Of a stretch of 64,000 bases of DNA, positions 25,930 to 33,885 are shown one piece after another (the first letter of the stretch is position 1; every line of letters begins with the position of its first letter). Both the position numbers and the translations under genes were made by a program. The stretch comes from Taylorella asinigenitalis ATCC 700933 (GTDB lineage: Bacteria > Pseudomonadota > Gammaproteobacteria > Burkholderiales > Burkholderiaceae_B): positions 329,525 to 393,524 of the forward strand of contig NZ_JHXN01000001.1 in NCBI RefSeq assembly GCF_000687755.1, in the 5' to 3' direction. Under the pieces are notes generated by a model. That model was given only the letters and a program-made list of their open reading frames with translations. It made no database searches and was not told where the DNA came from.

Positions 25930-26640
25930 ATGACAAATGTAAGCGACACAGAGATTGAAAAATTCTCAGCCATTGCCTCAAAATGGTGGGATAAATCTAG
26001 TGAATTTAAAACACTTCATGATATTAACCCAATTAGATTGAATTGGGTTTTATCCAATATTGATAAACCTCCAAAAGATATTAAGTTAATAGATATTGGG
26101 TGCGGAGGTGGTATCCTAACTGAAAGCCTAGTTAGCTCAGGCATTACAGATGTAACTGGTATAGATTTAGCAAAAGAATCTATAACCGTAGCTAAACTTC
26201 ATAGCCTTGAGAGTGGTCTTAAAATAAATTATTTAGTGGAATCTGCTGAAGATCATGCAATATCTCATAAACAAACTTATGATGTTGTTACGTGCATGGA
26301 ACTTCTTGAACATGTACCAAATCCTCAAAGTTTAATTGAAGCAATTTCTACCCTACTAAAACCTGATGGCATTGCATTTTTTTCCACTATTAACAGAAAC
26401 TTTAAATCATACGCTTTAGCCATTGTTGCTGCTGAATATATTCTTGGTATGGTTCCTAAAGGCACCCATAATCATAGTATGTTTCTAAAACCTAGTGAAA
26501 TTATGCGTTTTGCTAGAATGTACAATCTTGATTTATTGAACTCCACTGGTTTTGAATATAAACCACTTACGGGTAATTATGAATTGAGTGGATCGCTTGA
26601 CATAAATTATATGTTGGCAGTTAAAAAGCATGGAATTTAA
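25930..26640 (+). CDS. ubiG: Ubiquinone biosynthesis O-methyltransferase
   Basis: A 236-residue SAM-dependent methyltransferase performing the two O-methylations of ubiquinone synthesis. MTNVSDTEIEKFSAIASKWWD is the UbiG start. Motif I is LIDIGCGGGILTESL, and VVTCMELLEHVPNP is a typical post-II region. FFSTINRN and the membrane-associated stretch AEYILGMVPKGTH also match the family. The ATG at 25930 was chosen because homologues start there; the upstream in-frame ATG falls inside the ompA terminator. It overlaps gph by 11 bases. Confidence 0.94.
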   Translation: MTNVSDTEIEKFSAIASKWWDKSSEFKTLHDINPIRLNWVLSNIDKPPKDIKLIDIGCGGGILTESLVSSGITDVTGIDLAKESITVAKLHSLESGLKINYLVESAEDHAISHKQTYDVVTCMELLEHVPNPQSLIEAISTLLKPDGIAFFSTINRNFKSYALAIVAAEYILGMVPKGTHNHSMFLKPSEIMRFARMYNLDLLNSTGFEYKPLTGNYELSGSLDINYMLAVKKHGI

Positions 26641-27304
26641 GGTCTCTAGAGCGGTTTTTTTTGATTTTGACGGTACTCTTGTTGATTCTGCTAAAGATTT
26701 GGTGGAATGTGCAAATCTGCAAAGATTAAAACGAAATAAAGAGCCTCTCCCCTTTGAATATCTAAAAAACTTCGTTTCTCGTGGTACTCCAGCTATGTTA
26801 AAAGAAGCTATAGGTCTTTTAAAGGAGGACCCAGACTACGATTTAATCAGAGAAGAATATCTTACAGATTATAGGGAAAGATTGACTCAAAATATTCGTT
26901 TCTTTGATGGGATACCTGAAATGTTGGAAGACTTAGATAATAAGAAGATTCCTTGGGGCATTGTCACAAATAAACCATCTAATCTAACCATTCCATTGCT
27001 AAATTTTCTTAATTTAACTCATCGGGTTATTTCATCTACTTATGGAGATTCAGCTCCTAAAAGTAAGCCTCACCCAGATACTATATTCTTAGCATGTGAT
27101 CAAGCTAGTGTAAATCCTAGCAATTGCATATATGTTGGAGATGATCAAAGAGATATTGAAGCTGGTAAGGCTGCGGGCATGAAAACAATAATCCTGACAT
27201 ATGGATATTGTCCTGAACCTGAAATGATTCCCGAATGGGGAGCAGATTTCATAGCCCATACACCAGCTGAAATTACTGTTGGAATAGATAAATTATTTAA
27301 ATAA
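26630..27304 (+). CDS. gph: Phosphoglycolate phosphatase-like HAD hydrolase
   Basis: A 224-residue HAD-superfamily phosphatase. Motif I is VFFDFDGTLVDSAKDL, motif II is GIVTNKPS, the Lys of motif III lies in APKSKPHPD, and motif IV is YVGDDQRDIEAGKAAG. The alpha-helical cap lies at about 20-85. Position after ubiG is the common ubiG-gph arrangement of proteobacteria. Gph removes phosphoglycolate formed during DNA repair; a role in ubiquinone synthesis is not implied. The stop lies within the A-run of the tmRNA terminator on the other strand. Confidence 0.9.
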   Translation: MEFKVSRAVFFDFDGTLVDSAKDLVECANLQRLKRNKEPLPFEYLKNFVSRGTPAMLKEAIGLLKEDPDYDLIREEYLTDYRERLTQNIRFFDGIPEMLEDLDNKKIPWGIVTNKPSNLTIPLLNFLNLTHRVISSTYGDSAPKSKPHPDTIFLACDQASVNPSNCIYVGDDQRDIEAGKAAGMKTIILTYGYCPEPEMIPEWGADFIAHTPAEITVGIDKLFK

Positions 27305-27308
27305 AAAA

Positions 27309-27324
27309 GGCAGCCGAAGCTGCC
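27309..27324 (-). terminator. tmRNA intrinsic terminator
   Basis: GGCAGC, loop CGAA (UUCG tetraloop on the minus strand) and GCTGCC, followed on minus by six T (rc of 27303-27308). A textbook terminator for ssrA. Confidence 0.92.
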
Positions 27325-27565
27325 TTGATTCGTTCTGTTGCCAAGTGAATCACACTCCTGGAGCTTGTTTAATTAAGCTGCCAATGCAAATTTATCATCG
27401 TTAGCATTTATAGATGTGCTTGATTTACGGTCATCGCCTACCGACTGCCAATATTCCTAGTTATCCCTGTCGAAGCCAATACGTCCCCTCCAATAAAACA
27501 CTCTGATAAATGCCTTAGTGGTGGAGACGGCGGGAGTCGAACCCGCGTCCAAAAATAATTCAGTC
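27325..27565 (-). ncRNA. ssrA: Circularly permuted (two-piece) tmRNA
   Basis: On the minus strand the tRNA-like 3' part comes first: a T arm with GGGTTCGACTCCC and then GTCTCCACCA, whose CCA ends at 27529. After a removable linker (about 27489-27528) the 5' part begins with GGGGACG (27488-27482). GGGGACG pairs with the acceptor strand CGTCTCC, including the G-U pair at position 3 that alanyl-tRNA synthetase recognises. Next come the conserved TTGGCTTCGACAGGGA, the tag reading frame and the terminator. This order matches the betaproteobacterial permuted tmRNA class. The RNA tags stalled nascent proteins for degradation and frees ribosomes. The outer ends are approximate: the 5' end is set by the predicted promoter and the 3' end by the terminator. 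Confidence 0.92.
27373..27405 (-). other. tmRNA proteolysis-tag reading frame
   Basis: The frame starts at GCT and reads Ala-Asn-Asp-Asp-Lys-Phe-Ala-Leu-Ala-Ala-stop (ANDDKFALAA), followed by a second in-frame stop. The AN start and ALAA end match known tags. The stop codon is at 27373-27375. Confidence 0.93.
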
Positions 27566-27570
27566 TATCA

Positions 27571-27599
27571 GATATACAGCTTAAAGTTAATTTTAACAA
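27571..27599 (-). promoter_or_regulatory. tmRNA promoter
   Basis: On the minus strand TTGTTA (27594-27599), a 17-base spacer and TATATC (27571-27576). The predicted start is near 27565, just ahead of the acceptor part. It lies 11-16 bases beyond the stop of the RmlD-like gene, so ssrA has its own promoter. Confidence 0.65.
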
Positions 27600-27614
27600 A
27601 ATCAATGACTAATG

Positions 27615-28550
27615 TCACCTATCCCTAAGGACAGATAGTAGTTCATCAGAACAATCACGAAAAACCTCATCCCATTCGGGAATAGTAGTTCTTAAAAGTT
27701 TCGCCATCTTAGAGTTATCTAATACGGAAAACTCTGGGCGATTAGCACCCTTATGATCTTTCCTAGTTTTAGTTGGAGAAATTAATGGAGCTCTAGGGCT
27801 CAAATTACTCCATTTAACACCTTCAGAACGAATCATTAAGGCAAATTCATACCAACTACTGTATCCAGATGGAACTACATGAAAAACCCCTAATGCTTTC
27901 TTACTGATAATCTTAAACATGTATTCAAGCAAAAATTCACTAGAGGTGGGTACAGTAAATTGATCTCTTACTACATTAAATCTATATGGGCCTTGCTTTT
28001 TAGGGTTAGTTAATTTAGAAAAAATTTTCTTAACAAAGTTCACCCTAAAGGGACTATATAAAGCACTAGTCCTAAAGATATAAAAATCAGGGGTTTCCTT
28101 CATTATATAGAGTTCACCAGTTAATTTATCAAGACCATACTGATTAATTGGGCAAGGTAGTGTAGTCTCAGGATAGGGTTCCTTAGAGGTTCCATCATAG
28201 ACATAGTCAGTAGAGAAATGAACAATTGCCGCCTTGTTGTAGAAGCACCATTGAGCTAAAGTCCTAGGTAGCACAGCATTAATAACATAGGAGACTTCTT
28301 TATTATTTTCGGCCTCATCTACTGAAGTATAAGCAATTGTATTAATTACTAAATCAGGTTTGTAAGCATCTAGAAATCGCTTAAGAGCTCGAAAATTTTC
28401 GTGTGCATCTAAGGATGAGCTAGGAAAAAATTCATATCTTGTGCAAATACTATATATATGTCTGGAATATTTAAATGTAAGCCCCAACTGTCCAGAGTCG
28501 CCAACTATTACGGCGAATTTGTAAGGAGGGGCTTTAAGAGCCGCTGCCAT
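27615..28550 (-). CDS. RmlD-like dTDP-4-dehydrorhamnose reductase family protein
   Basis: A 311-residue extended short-chain dehydrogenase. The nucleotide-binding loop reads GDSGQLG (usual GxxGQLG). Other RmlD features are DLVINTIAYTSVDEAE, the catalytic STDYVYDG and the YGLDKLTGE (YxxxK) segment, and GVFHVVPSGYSSWYEFA. The family reduces dTDP-4-keto-L-rhamnose. Classic partners rmlA, B and C are not in this window, so the substrate may be another nucleotide sugar for surface polysaccharide. The divergent N-terminus (MAAALKAPPYKF) and GDSGQLG lower certainty about the substrate. It follows prc by 2 bases. Confidence 0.75.
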   Translation of the reverse strand: MAAALKAPPYKFAVIVGDSGQLGLTFKYSRHIYSICTRYEFFPSSSLDAHENFRALKRFLDAYKPDLVINTIAYTSVDEAENNKEVSYVINAVLPRTLAQWCFYNKAAIVHFSTDYVYDGTSKEPYPETTLPCPINQYGLDKLTGELYIMKETPDFYIFRTSALYSPFRVNFVKKIFSKLTNPKKQGPYRFNVVRDQFTVPTSSEFLLEYMFKIISKKALGVFHVVPSGYSSWYEFALMIRSEGVKWSNLSPRAPLISPTKTRKDHKGANRPEFSVLDNSKMAKLLRTTIPEWDEVFRDCSDELLSVLRDR

Positions 28551-28552
28551 AT

Positions 28553-30721
28553 CTATCGGCTAAAATTTAACCCTGAAGTAACAGAAATCATATCAGAGGC
28601 AATATTTGCACTTTCACGAGCCACAACATCAAGATTCTCCTTGCGTTTTTTCTCGTTTTCAAGCTCCTCTTTTAAATCGCCCTCTCCTCTAGCAAGACCA
28701 TCATCTAACTTAAGATCATTAAAGTTAATTTCTCCAAGTTCTTTTCTTTCTTTATCGAAGGCTTTGATTTGTGCATCCATCTCTTCTCGTTCTTTAACGC
28801 GTGTCTCATAATTAAGAGAGTACGATTTACGTTGAGATAATTTCAAACGATATGCATTTTCCTTTTTGAGTAGATTCCAGCTTCCAGAATTTGCAATACG
28901 ATCTTTATGTAAGGTATTTAGTTTGGCAATGCTTCCCTTCAAATCTGCAAAAGGTTTATATTCAGCTGGTCTCAAAATAGTCCATGGCAATGGATTATCA
29001 TAACTAGATTCACCAAGTTTCTCGTTGTCCACGCTTGATGGAAACTCAATATCTGGCTCTACGCCTTTTAGTTGAGTTGAACTACCGTTAACTCGGAAGA
29101 ATTTTTGAATGGTCCATTTGATAGCACCTAAATCTTTATACTCAACGTCTTTTTGTAAAAAGTCTGTTAAATCTCTAAAGGTTTGAACAGTACCCTTTCC
29201 CCATGTTTGAGAACCTACGACTACTCCACGGCCATAATCTTTAATGGCTGCTGCAAGTATTTCAGATGCTGAAGCAGAAAACCTATTAATAATAACAACA
29301 ACAGGTTTATCCCACTCTTGTTTGACACCGCGAGATTGGACTACATTAATATCGCCGTTTTGTGAGCTTACTTGCACAACCTTCTCATAATTGCCTATAA
29401 AAAGTCCACTTACTTTAGCGGCCTCATTTAAAGAACCACCACCATTATTTCTTAAATCTAAAACAACAGCCTCAACCCCTGACTTTTTATATTCATTAAG
29501 AAATTTAGTAATGTCCTTAGATAATGAGTTGTAGTTTTTCTCCAAGGCTTTTCTAGCATCGAAATCTTCATAAAACGATGGAATTGTAATAACACCTACC
29601 TTATGAGATTTTCCATCTGATTTAGTTTCTATCACTTTAGATCTTGCAGCTTGCTCTTCCATAGAAACCTTTTCGCGAACAATCTTAACCTCTTTAGGTT
29701 TACCGTCCATACCAGTACCAGCAGGGATTAATTGAAGTCTAACAACACTTCCTCTTTTGCCTCGAATTTTCTTAACTATGTCGTCAAGTTCCCAGTCGAT
29801 AACATCCTCAAACTGACCAGTTTCTCCCTGAGCAACTCCCACAATTAAATCACCAGGATTAATTTGCTTACTTTTAGCGGCAGGACCGCCAGCAACCACT
29901 TCACGAATTTGACCGTATTCAAAATGCTTTTGCAATACGGCACCAATACCCTCAACAGACAAGCTAATAGACACATCAAAGTTTTTCGCTGATGAGGGAC
30001 TATAGTATGTAGTATGAGGATCTAAGCTGTCACCTAAAGCATTTATAAAGTATTCTGCGGCCTGCTCTCCATCCATGCGTGCAACAGTGTTTCTGCGGTT
30101 GATATAGCGTTTACGAAGAGTGTTTTTGATTTTGTCCTCATCAACATTAGCTAGTTTTAAGCGAAGAAAATCATTTTTGATTCTCTTGCGCCATAAATCG
30201 TTAGCTTCCTGATGAGTCAAAGGCCAATCGAGTTCATCACGATCAAGAACAAACTCCTCATTTTTTTTGAAATCAAAACCTTTATCTAAAAGCGAGATTG
30301 CGTAATCATATCTCTCAACCAATCTGTGCTTATATAGATTAAAAATCTCAAATCCTATTTGTAGCTGACCCTTCCTGTAGTAAGAGAGAATTTTCGATTC
30401 ATATTTTTTAAATGAATTTATATCCTCTTTAGTAAAAATCATTTTGTTTACATCGAGCGACTTAAATAGGTTCTCGAAGACAAGCGACTGTAATTTATCA
30501 TCGAAAGGTTTTTTTTCGAATTGGAATCTATTCAGAATTAAAGCTGATAATACCGTTGCACGAGCATAATTGTCTTTAAATTCCAAATCTTTAAATTTAG
30601 CTGGCTTATACAATGATGCCTCGTTAGTTTGAGCATCGTTTGTGACTGCATTTAAGGATACAGATCCAGAAATTAAACTTATGGCAATGAGCGTGCTTTT
30701 GAAAACTCGATTTAAATTCAT
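28553..30721 (-). CDS. prc: Tail-specific C-terminal processing protease Prc
   Basis: A 722-residue periplasmic S41 protease. A signal peptide (about 1-26) is followed by the long N-terminal helical domain, including the HTTYYSPSSAKNF segment (LGDSLDPHTTYYSPS). A PDZ domain lies at about 245-330 (VEGIGAVLQ and GDLIVG). The protease core carries the catalytic Ser in INRFSASASEILAAA and the Lys in SQTWGKGTVQ. The C-terminal domain is Lys/Glu-rich. Prc trims FtsI and degrades proteins with non-polar tails, including tmRNA-tagged periplasmic ones. It is cotranscribed with the RmlD-like gene. Confidence 0.94.
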   Translation of the reverse strand: MNLNRVFKSTLIAISLISGSVSLNAVTNDAQTNEASLYKPAKFKDLEFKDNYARATVLSALILNRFQFEKKPFDDKLQSLVFENLFKSLDVNKMIFTKEDINSFKKYESKILSYYRKGQLQIGFEIFNLYKHRLVERYDYAISLLDKGFDFKKNEEFVLDRDELDWPLTHQEANDLWRKRIKNDFLRLKLANVDEDKIKNTLRKRYINRRNTVARMDGEQAAEYFINALGDSLDPHTTYYSPSSAKNFDVSISLSVEGIGAVLQKHFEYGQIREVVAGGPAAKSKQINPGDLIVGVAQGETGQFEDVIDWELDDIVKKIRGKRGSVVRLQLIPAGTGMDGKPKEVKIVREKVSMEEQAARSKVIETKSDGKSHKVGVITIPSFYEDFDARKALEKNYNSLSKDITKFLNEYKKSGVEAVVLDLRNNGGGSLNEAAKVSGLFIGNYEKVVQVSSQNGDINVVQSRGVKQEWDKPVVVIINRFSASASEILAAAIKDYGRGVVVGSQTWGKGTVQTFRDLTDFLQKDVEYKDLGAIKWTIQKFFRVNGSSTQLKGVEPDIEFPSSVDNEKLGESSYDNPLPWTILRPAEYKPFADLKGSIAKLNTLHKDRIANSGSWNLLKKENAYRLKLSQRKSYSLNYETRVKEREEMDAQIKAFDKERKELGEINFNDLKLDDGLARGEGDLKEELENEKKRKENLDVVARESANIASDMISVTSGLNFSR
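28924..28932 (+). repeat. TGGCAATGC word, extended form, in prc
   Basis: The plus strand reads GTTTGGCAATGCTTCCC, matching the right half of the extended consensus (GGCAATGCTTCC). A second core copy (CATGGCAATGG) lies only about 60 bases away, near 28984. Confidence 0.6.
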
Positions 30722-30826
30722 AAAACTTAACGTAATCTATTAATTGTTTATGTTTGATTATACTTAACCAAAGCATTGTAAAATCGATAAAATCCCTTTT
30801 AATTTTATTTCACTACATTACCTTAT

Positions 30827-32044
30827 ATGAGCCCAAAAAAGTTGATGAAATCGGTAATCATTGCCACATTAGGACTGACTTATTCTCAATTTAGTATTGC
30901 TGCTACGAATGCGTTTGAGAATTGCATTGCCAATTTAAGAAGTCCAGCTATGAAATCGGATGTAGACTATGCGACTTACGAAAAGTATTTACTACCGATT
31001 AAGCCAGATAATTCATTAATTCAAAAACTAAATTACCAGCCTGAGTTTGTGACTCCAATATGGCGTTATATGGCCAATCTTGTGGATCAGGAACGCATTG
31101 ATCAGGGGCGTGCTCTTATGAATAAACACTCCGATATTTTAAAGCGTGTTGAGGAGCAGATGGGCGTCGATCCTGCGACTGTAGTTGCTATATGGGGGGT
31201 TGAGAGTAATTTTGGGACGAATCTTGGAAAGTATGATTTAGTGCGCTCTTTAGGGACATTGGCATGTAAGGGGCGTAGGCAACCATATTTTAGGGGTGAA
31301 TTATTTTCTGCTTTACGTATATTGCAGTCAGGAGATATATCTCGTGAGAAACTGAAAGGGTCATGGGCTGGGGCTTTTGGGCAGACTCAATTTATGCCAT
31401 CGACATTTGAGAGAATTGCCGTTGATTTCGATAAAGATGGGCGTCGGGATTTAGTGGATAATGTGGCGGATGCATTGGGGTCTACAGCAAACTATATGGT
31501 CAAAAGTGGATGGCAAACAGGGAGACCGTGGGGGGTTGAGGTAGCATTGCCACCTAATATTAATTTGGATGTGTCGGGCAGAAAGCATAAAAGAACTGTT
31601 CAATATTGGATGAACAAGGGTATCAAAACTATAGATGGTCAGAGTTTGAGCTCAGTTGCACAACCAAACACGAAGGCGGCGTTGTTATTGCCAGCGGGGA
31701 TTAAGGGACCAGCATTCATTACGTTTAAAAATTTCGATGCTATCTATAGCTATAATGCGGCGGAGAGCTATGCATTAGCAATTGCACATTTATCTGATCG
31801 ATTGCGCGGTAAGGGGCCATTTGTGACACCTTGGCCAACGAAGGACGAGAGCTTATCTAGGGCTGAAACGCGTGAACTACAAAGCATTTTGCTCGCACGT
31901 GGGCATCAAATAGGAGAACCTGACGGCATTGCAGGATCTAAGACTCAGGATGCTATACGATTTGAGCAGCAAAGGTTGGCATTGCCAGCGACAGGAATTC
32001 CAGATAAATCTATTTTAAATACGCTACGAAAAGAAAAATTCTGA
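30827..32044 (+). CDS. Lytic murein transglycosylase (MltB family)
   Basis: A 405-residue periplasmic enzyme that cleaves peptidoglycan with 1,6-anhydro product formation. After a signal peptide (about 1-25), an SLT_2 domain covers about 35-320, with the catalytic Glu in ATVVAIWGVESNFGTNLG (about 126). GAFGQTQFMPSTF is the family substrate-site motif. The C-terminus (about 345-400) is a peptidoglycan-binding type 1 domain (ELQSILLARGHQIGEPDG). There is no lipobox, so it is likely soluble. ATG 30827 is assumed; 30845 is possible. Its stop overlaps the uup start (TGATG). The gene holds four copies of the TGGCAATG word. Confidence 0.9.
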   Translation: MSPKKLMKSVIIATLGLTYSQFSIAATNAFENCIANLRSPAMKSDVDYATYEKYLLPIKPDNSLIQKLNYQPEFVTPIWRYMANLVDQERIDQGRALMNKHSDILKRVEEQMGVDPATVVAIWGVESNFGTNLGKYDLVRSLGTLACKGRRQPYFRGELFSALRILQSGDISREKLKGSWAGAFGQTQFMPSTFERIAVDFDKDGRRDLVDNVADALGSTANYMVKSGWQTGRPWGVEVALPPNINLDVSGRKHKRTVQYWMNKGIKTIDGQSLSSVAQPNTKAALLLPAGIKGPAFITFKNFDAIYSYNAAESYALAIAHLSDRLRGKGPFVTPWPTKDESLSRAETRELQSILLARGHQIGEPDGIAGSKTQDAIRFEQQRLALPATGIPDKSILNTLRKEKF

Positions 32045-33837
32045 TGGCGTCAAATTCTCTTGTAACTTTTACAGATGCTCAGCTTGCGTTTGGGCATCAT
32101 GCTTTACTTGACCATGCCGATTTTTCTATCTCTGAAGGTGAGCGCATTGGACTTATCGGAAGGAACGGTGCAGGCAAATCCTCAATGCTAAAAATTATAA
32201 ACGGACGAATTCATGCGGATGATGGGGAAATTTCATTCTTAAATGGCATTAGGATCGTGACCGTTGAGCAGGAGCCAAAATTAGATGAGAGTAAAACTAT
32301 TCTCGAAAATTTATTATCTGATTATTTAGAGGTCGAGGACTGGGAGCGCAGTTCAAGGGCTGAGCAAATACTGGATGAACTTGGCTTAGATGGGGCTATG
32401 CAAGCGGTTGGGCTGTCAGGTGGTACGAATAAAAAGATTGCATTGGCAGCTGCTATATTAAAAAATCCGCAACTTTTGCTTTTAGATGAGCCTACTAATC
32501 ATCTAGATTTTGAGAGCATTATTTGGCTTGAGGAAAAATTAAAAAAAGCGACGTTTGCACTGCTTGTGATTACGCATGATAGGCGGTTCTTGGATGAGGT
32601 TACCACAAGGATTGTTGAATTAGATCGCGGAAAGTTATATAGCTTTCCTGGTAATTTTTCTAAATGGCAGACTCAAAAGGAGGCTGCTTTAAAGGCCGAA
32701 GAAATTCAAAATGCGAAGTTCGATAAATTTCTCGCTCAAGAGGAAGTTTGGATTCGAAAGGGTATTGAGGCTCGAAGAACTAGGAATGAAGGACGTGTTC
32801 GAAGACTTGAAGCTTTGCGTCGGGAACGTTCCGAAAGACGAGATAGAGTGGGAAATGTTAACTTTCAACTCTCAAGCGGTGAAAGATCTGGGAAACTAGT
32901 GGCTGAATTGGATAATGTGAGTTTCAGCTATGGCTCGAAAGAGATCGTACGAGGGTTTTCAACAAAGATATTGCGTGGGGATCGCATTGGCATCATAGGT
33001 CCTAATGCGGCGGGTAAAACCACCCTCTTACGTTTAATCCTTGGCCAACTAACCCCTACATCTGGTTCTGTGAAATTAGGGACTAATCTTGAAGTTGCAT
33101 ATTTTGATCAGATGCGTAATCAACTTGATGAAGATGCTACTTTGGCGGATGTGATTAGTCCGGGTAGTGAATGGGTGGAGATTGGTGGTAATAAAAAGCA
33201 TATTATGGGGTACTTAGGGGATTTTCTGTTTGATCCTGCACGTGCTCATTCTCCTGTTAGCAGCCTGTCAGGCGGTGAACGAGCTAGGCTATTGCTGGCT
33301 CGATTATTTGCACGCCCTGCAAATGTTCTAGTACTTGATGAACCCACAAATGATTTAGATATTGAAACTTTAGAATTATTAGAGGAGTTGCTGCAAACAT
33401 ATTCTGGAACGGTTTTACTTGTGAGTCACGATCGAGTGTTCTTGGATAATGTTATTACGCAAACCATTGCCTTTGATGGTGATGCAACATGGAATAATTA
33501 TGTTGGGGGATATGAAGATTACATTAGGCAAAGACCCCAAAAAGAACCAAAAAATAATCCTGTAGAGGATGTAGTTCGAAAAGAAATTCCAAAAGAAACA
33601 AAGTCTAAAAATAAATCTAAACTCAGCACATATGAACTTAAAGAGCTACAAGAGCTTCCTGAGAGAATTTCTAAAGTTGAAGAAGAAATTGAAATTTTGA
33701 CAGCTAAGCTTTCAGACCCAGAGATTTATACGGATGGGCCAGAGGCAGCGGCGGAGATTCACGGGAACATTGCCAATTTAGAAAAGGAGTTGGAGCTGCT
33801 TTTTGATAAGTGGCAAAAACTTGAAGCGAAGATATAA
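32044..33837 (+). CDS. uup: ABC-F ATPase, Uup-like
   Basis: A 597-residue cytosolic protein with two ABC domains and no membrane segments. Walker A motifs are GRNGAGKSS (about 39) and GPNAAGKTT (about 321). Signature motifs are LSGGTNKK and LSGGERAR, and Walker B is LLLLDEPTNHLD and VLVLDEPTNDLD. The first signature (LSGGTNKKIALA) fits Uup rather than EttA. A C-terminal coiled-coil domain (about 525-597), typical of Uup, binds DNA or ribosomes. Uup affects transposon excision and ribosome function. A strong terminator follows directly. Confidence 0.93.
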   Translation: MASNSLVTFTDAQLAFGHHALLDHADFSISEGERIGLIGRNGAGKSSMLKIINGRIHADDGEISFLNGIRIVTVEQEPKLDESKTILENLLSDYLEVEDWERSSRAEQILDELGLDGAMQAVGLSGGTNKKIALAAAILKNPQLLLLDEPTNHLDFESIIWLEEKLKKATFALLVITHDRRFLDEVTTRIVELDRGKLYSFPGNFSKWQTQKEAALKAEEIQNAKFDKFLAQEEVWIRKGIEARRTRNEGRVRRLEALRRERSERRDRVGNVNFQLSSGERSGKLVAELDNVSFSYGSKEIVRGFSTKILRGDRIGIIGPNAAGKTTLLRLILGQLTPTSGSVKLGTNLEVAYFDQMRNQLDEDATLADVISPGSEWVEIGGNKKHIMGYLGDFLFDPARAHSPVSSLSGGERARLLLARLFARPANVLVLDEPTNDLDIETLELLEELLQTYSGTVLLVSHDRVFLDNVITQTIAFDGDATWNNYVGGYEDYIRQRPQKEPKNNPVEDVVRKEIPKETKSKNKSKLSTYELKELQELPERISKVEEEIEILTAKLSDPEIYTDGPEAAAEIHGNIANLEKELELLFDKWQKLEAKI

Positions 33838-33838
33838 A

Positions 33839-33869
33839 AAAGCCCCGAAATCTTGCGAATCGGGGCTTT
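33839..33869. terminator. Bidirectional terminator between uup and the YadA-like gene
   Basis: AAAGCCCCGA (33839-33848) pairs with TCGGGGCTTT (33860-33869), with A-runs and T-runs on both sides. It serves both convergent genes. Confidence 0.92.
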
Positions 33870-33885
33870 CTATTTGAGGGCTAGA

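Noticed and set aside
28458..28811. Ser-rich 117-residue frame on the plus strand over prc and the RmlD-like gene
   Set aside because: It is a shadow of the prc C-terminus; both minus-strand genes have clear motifs.
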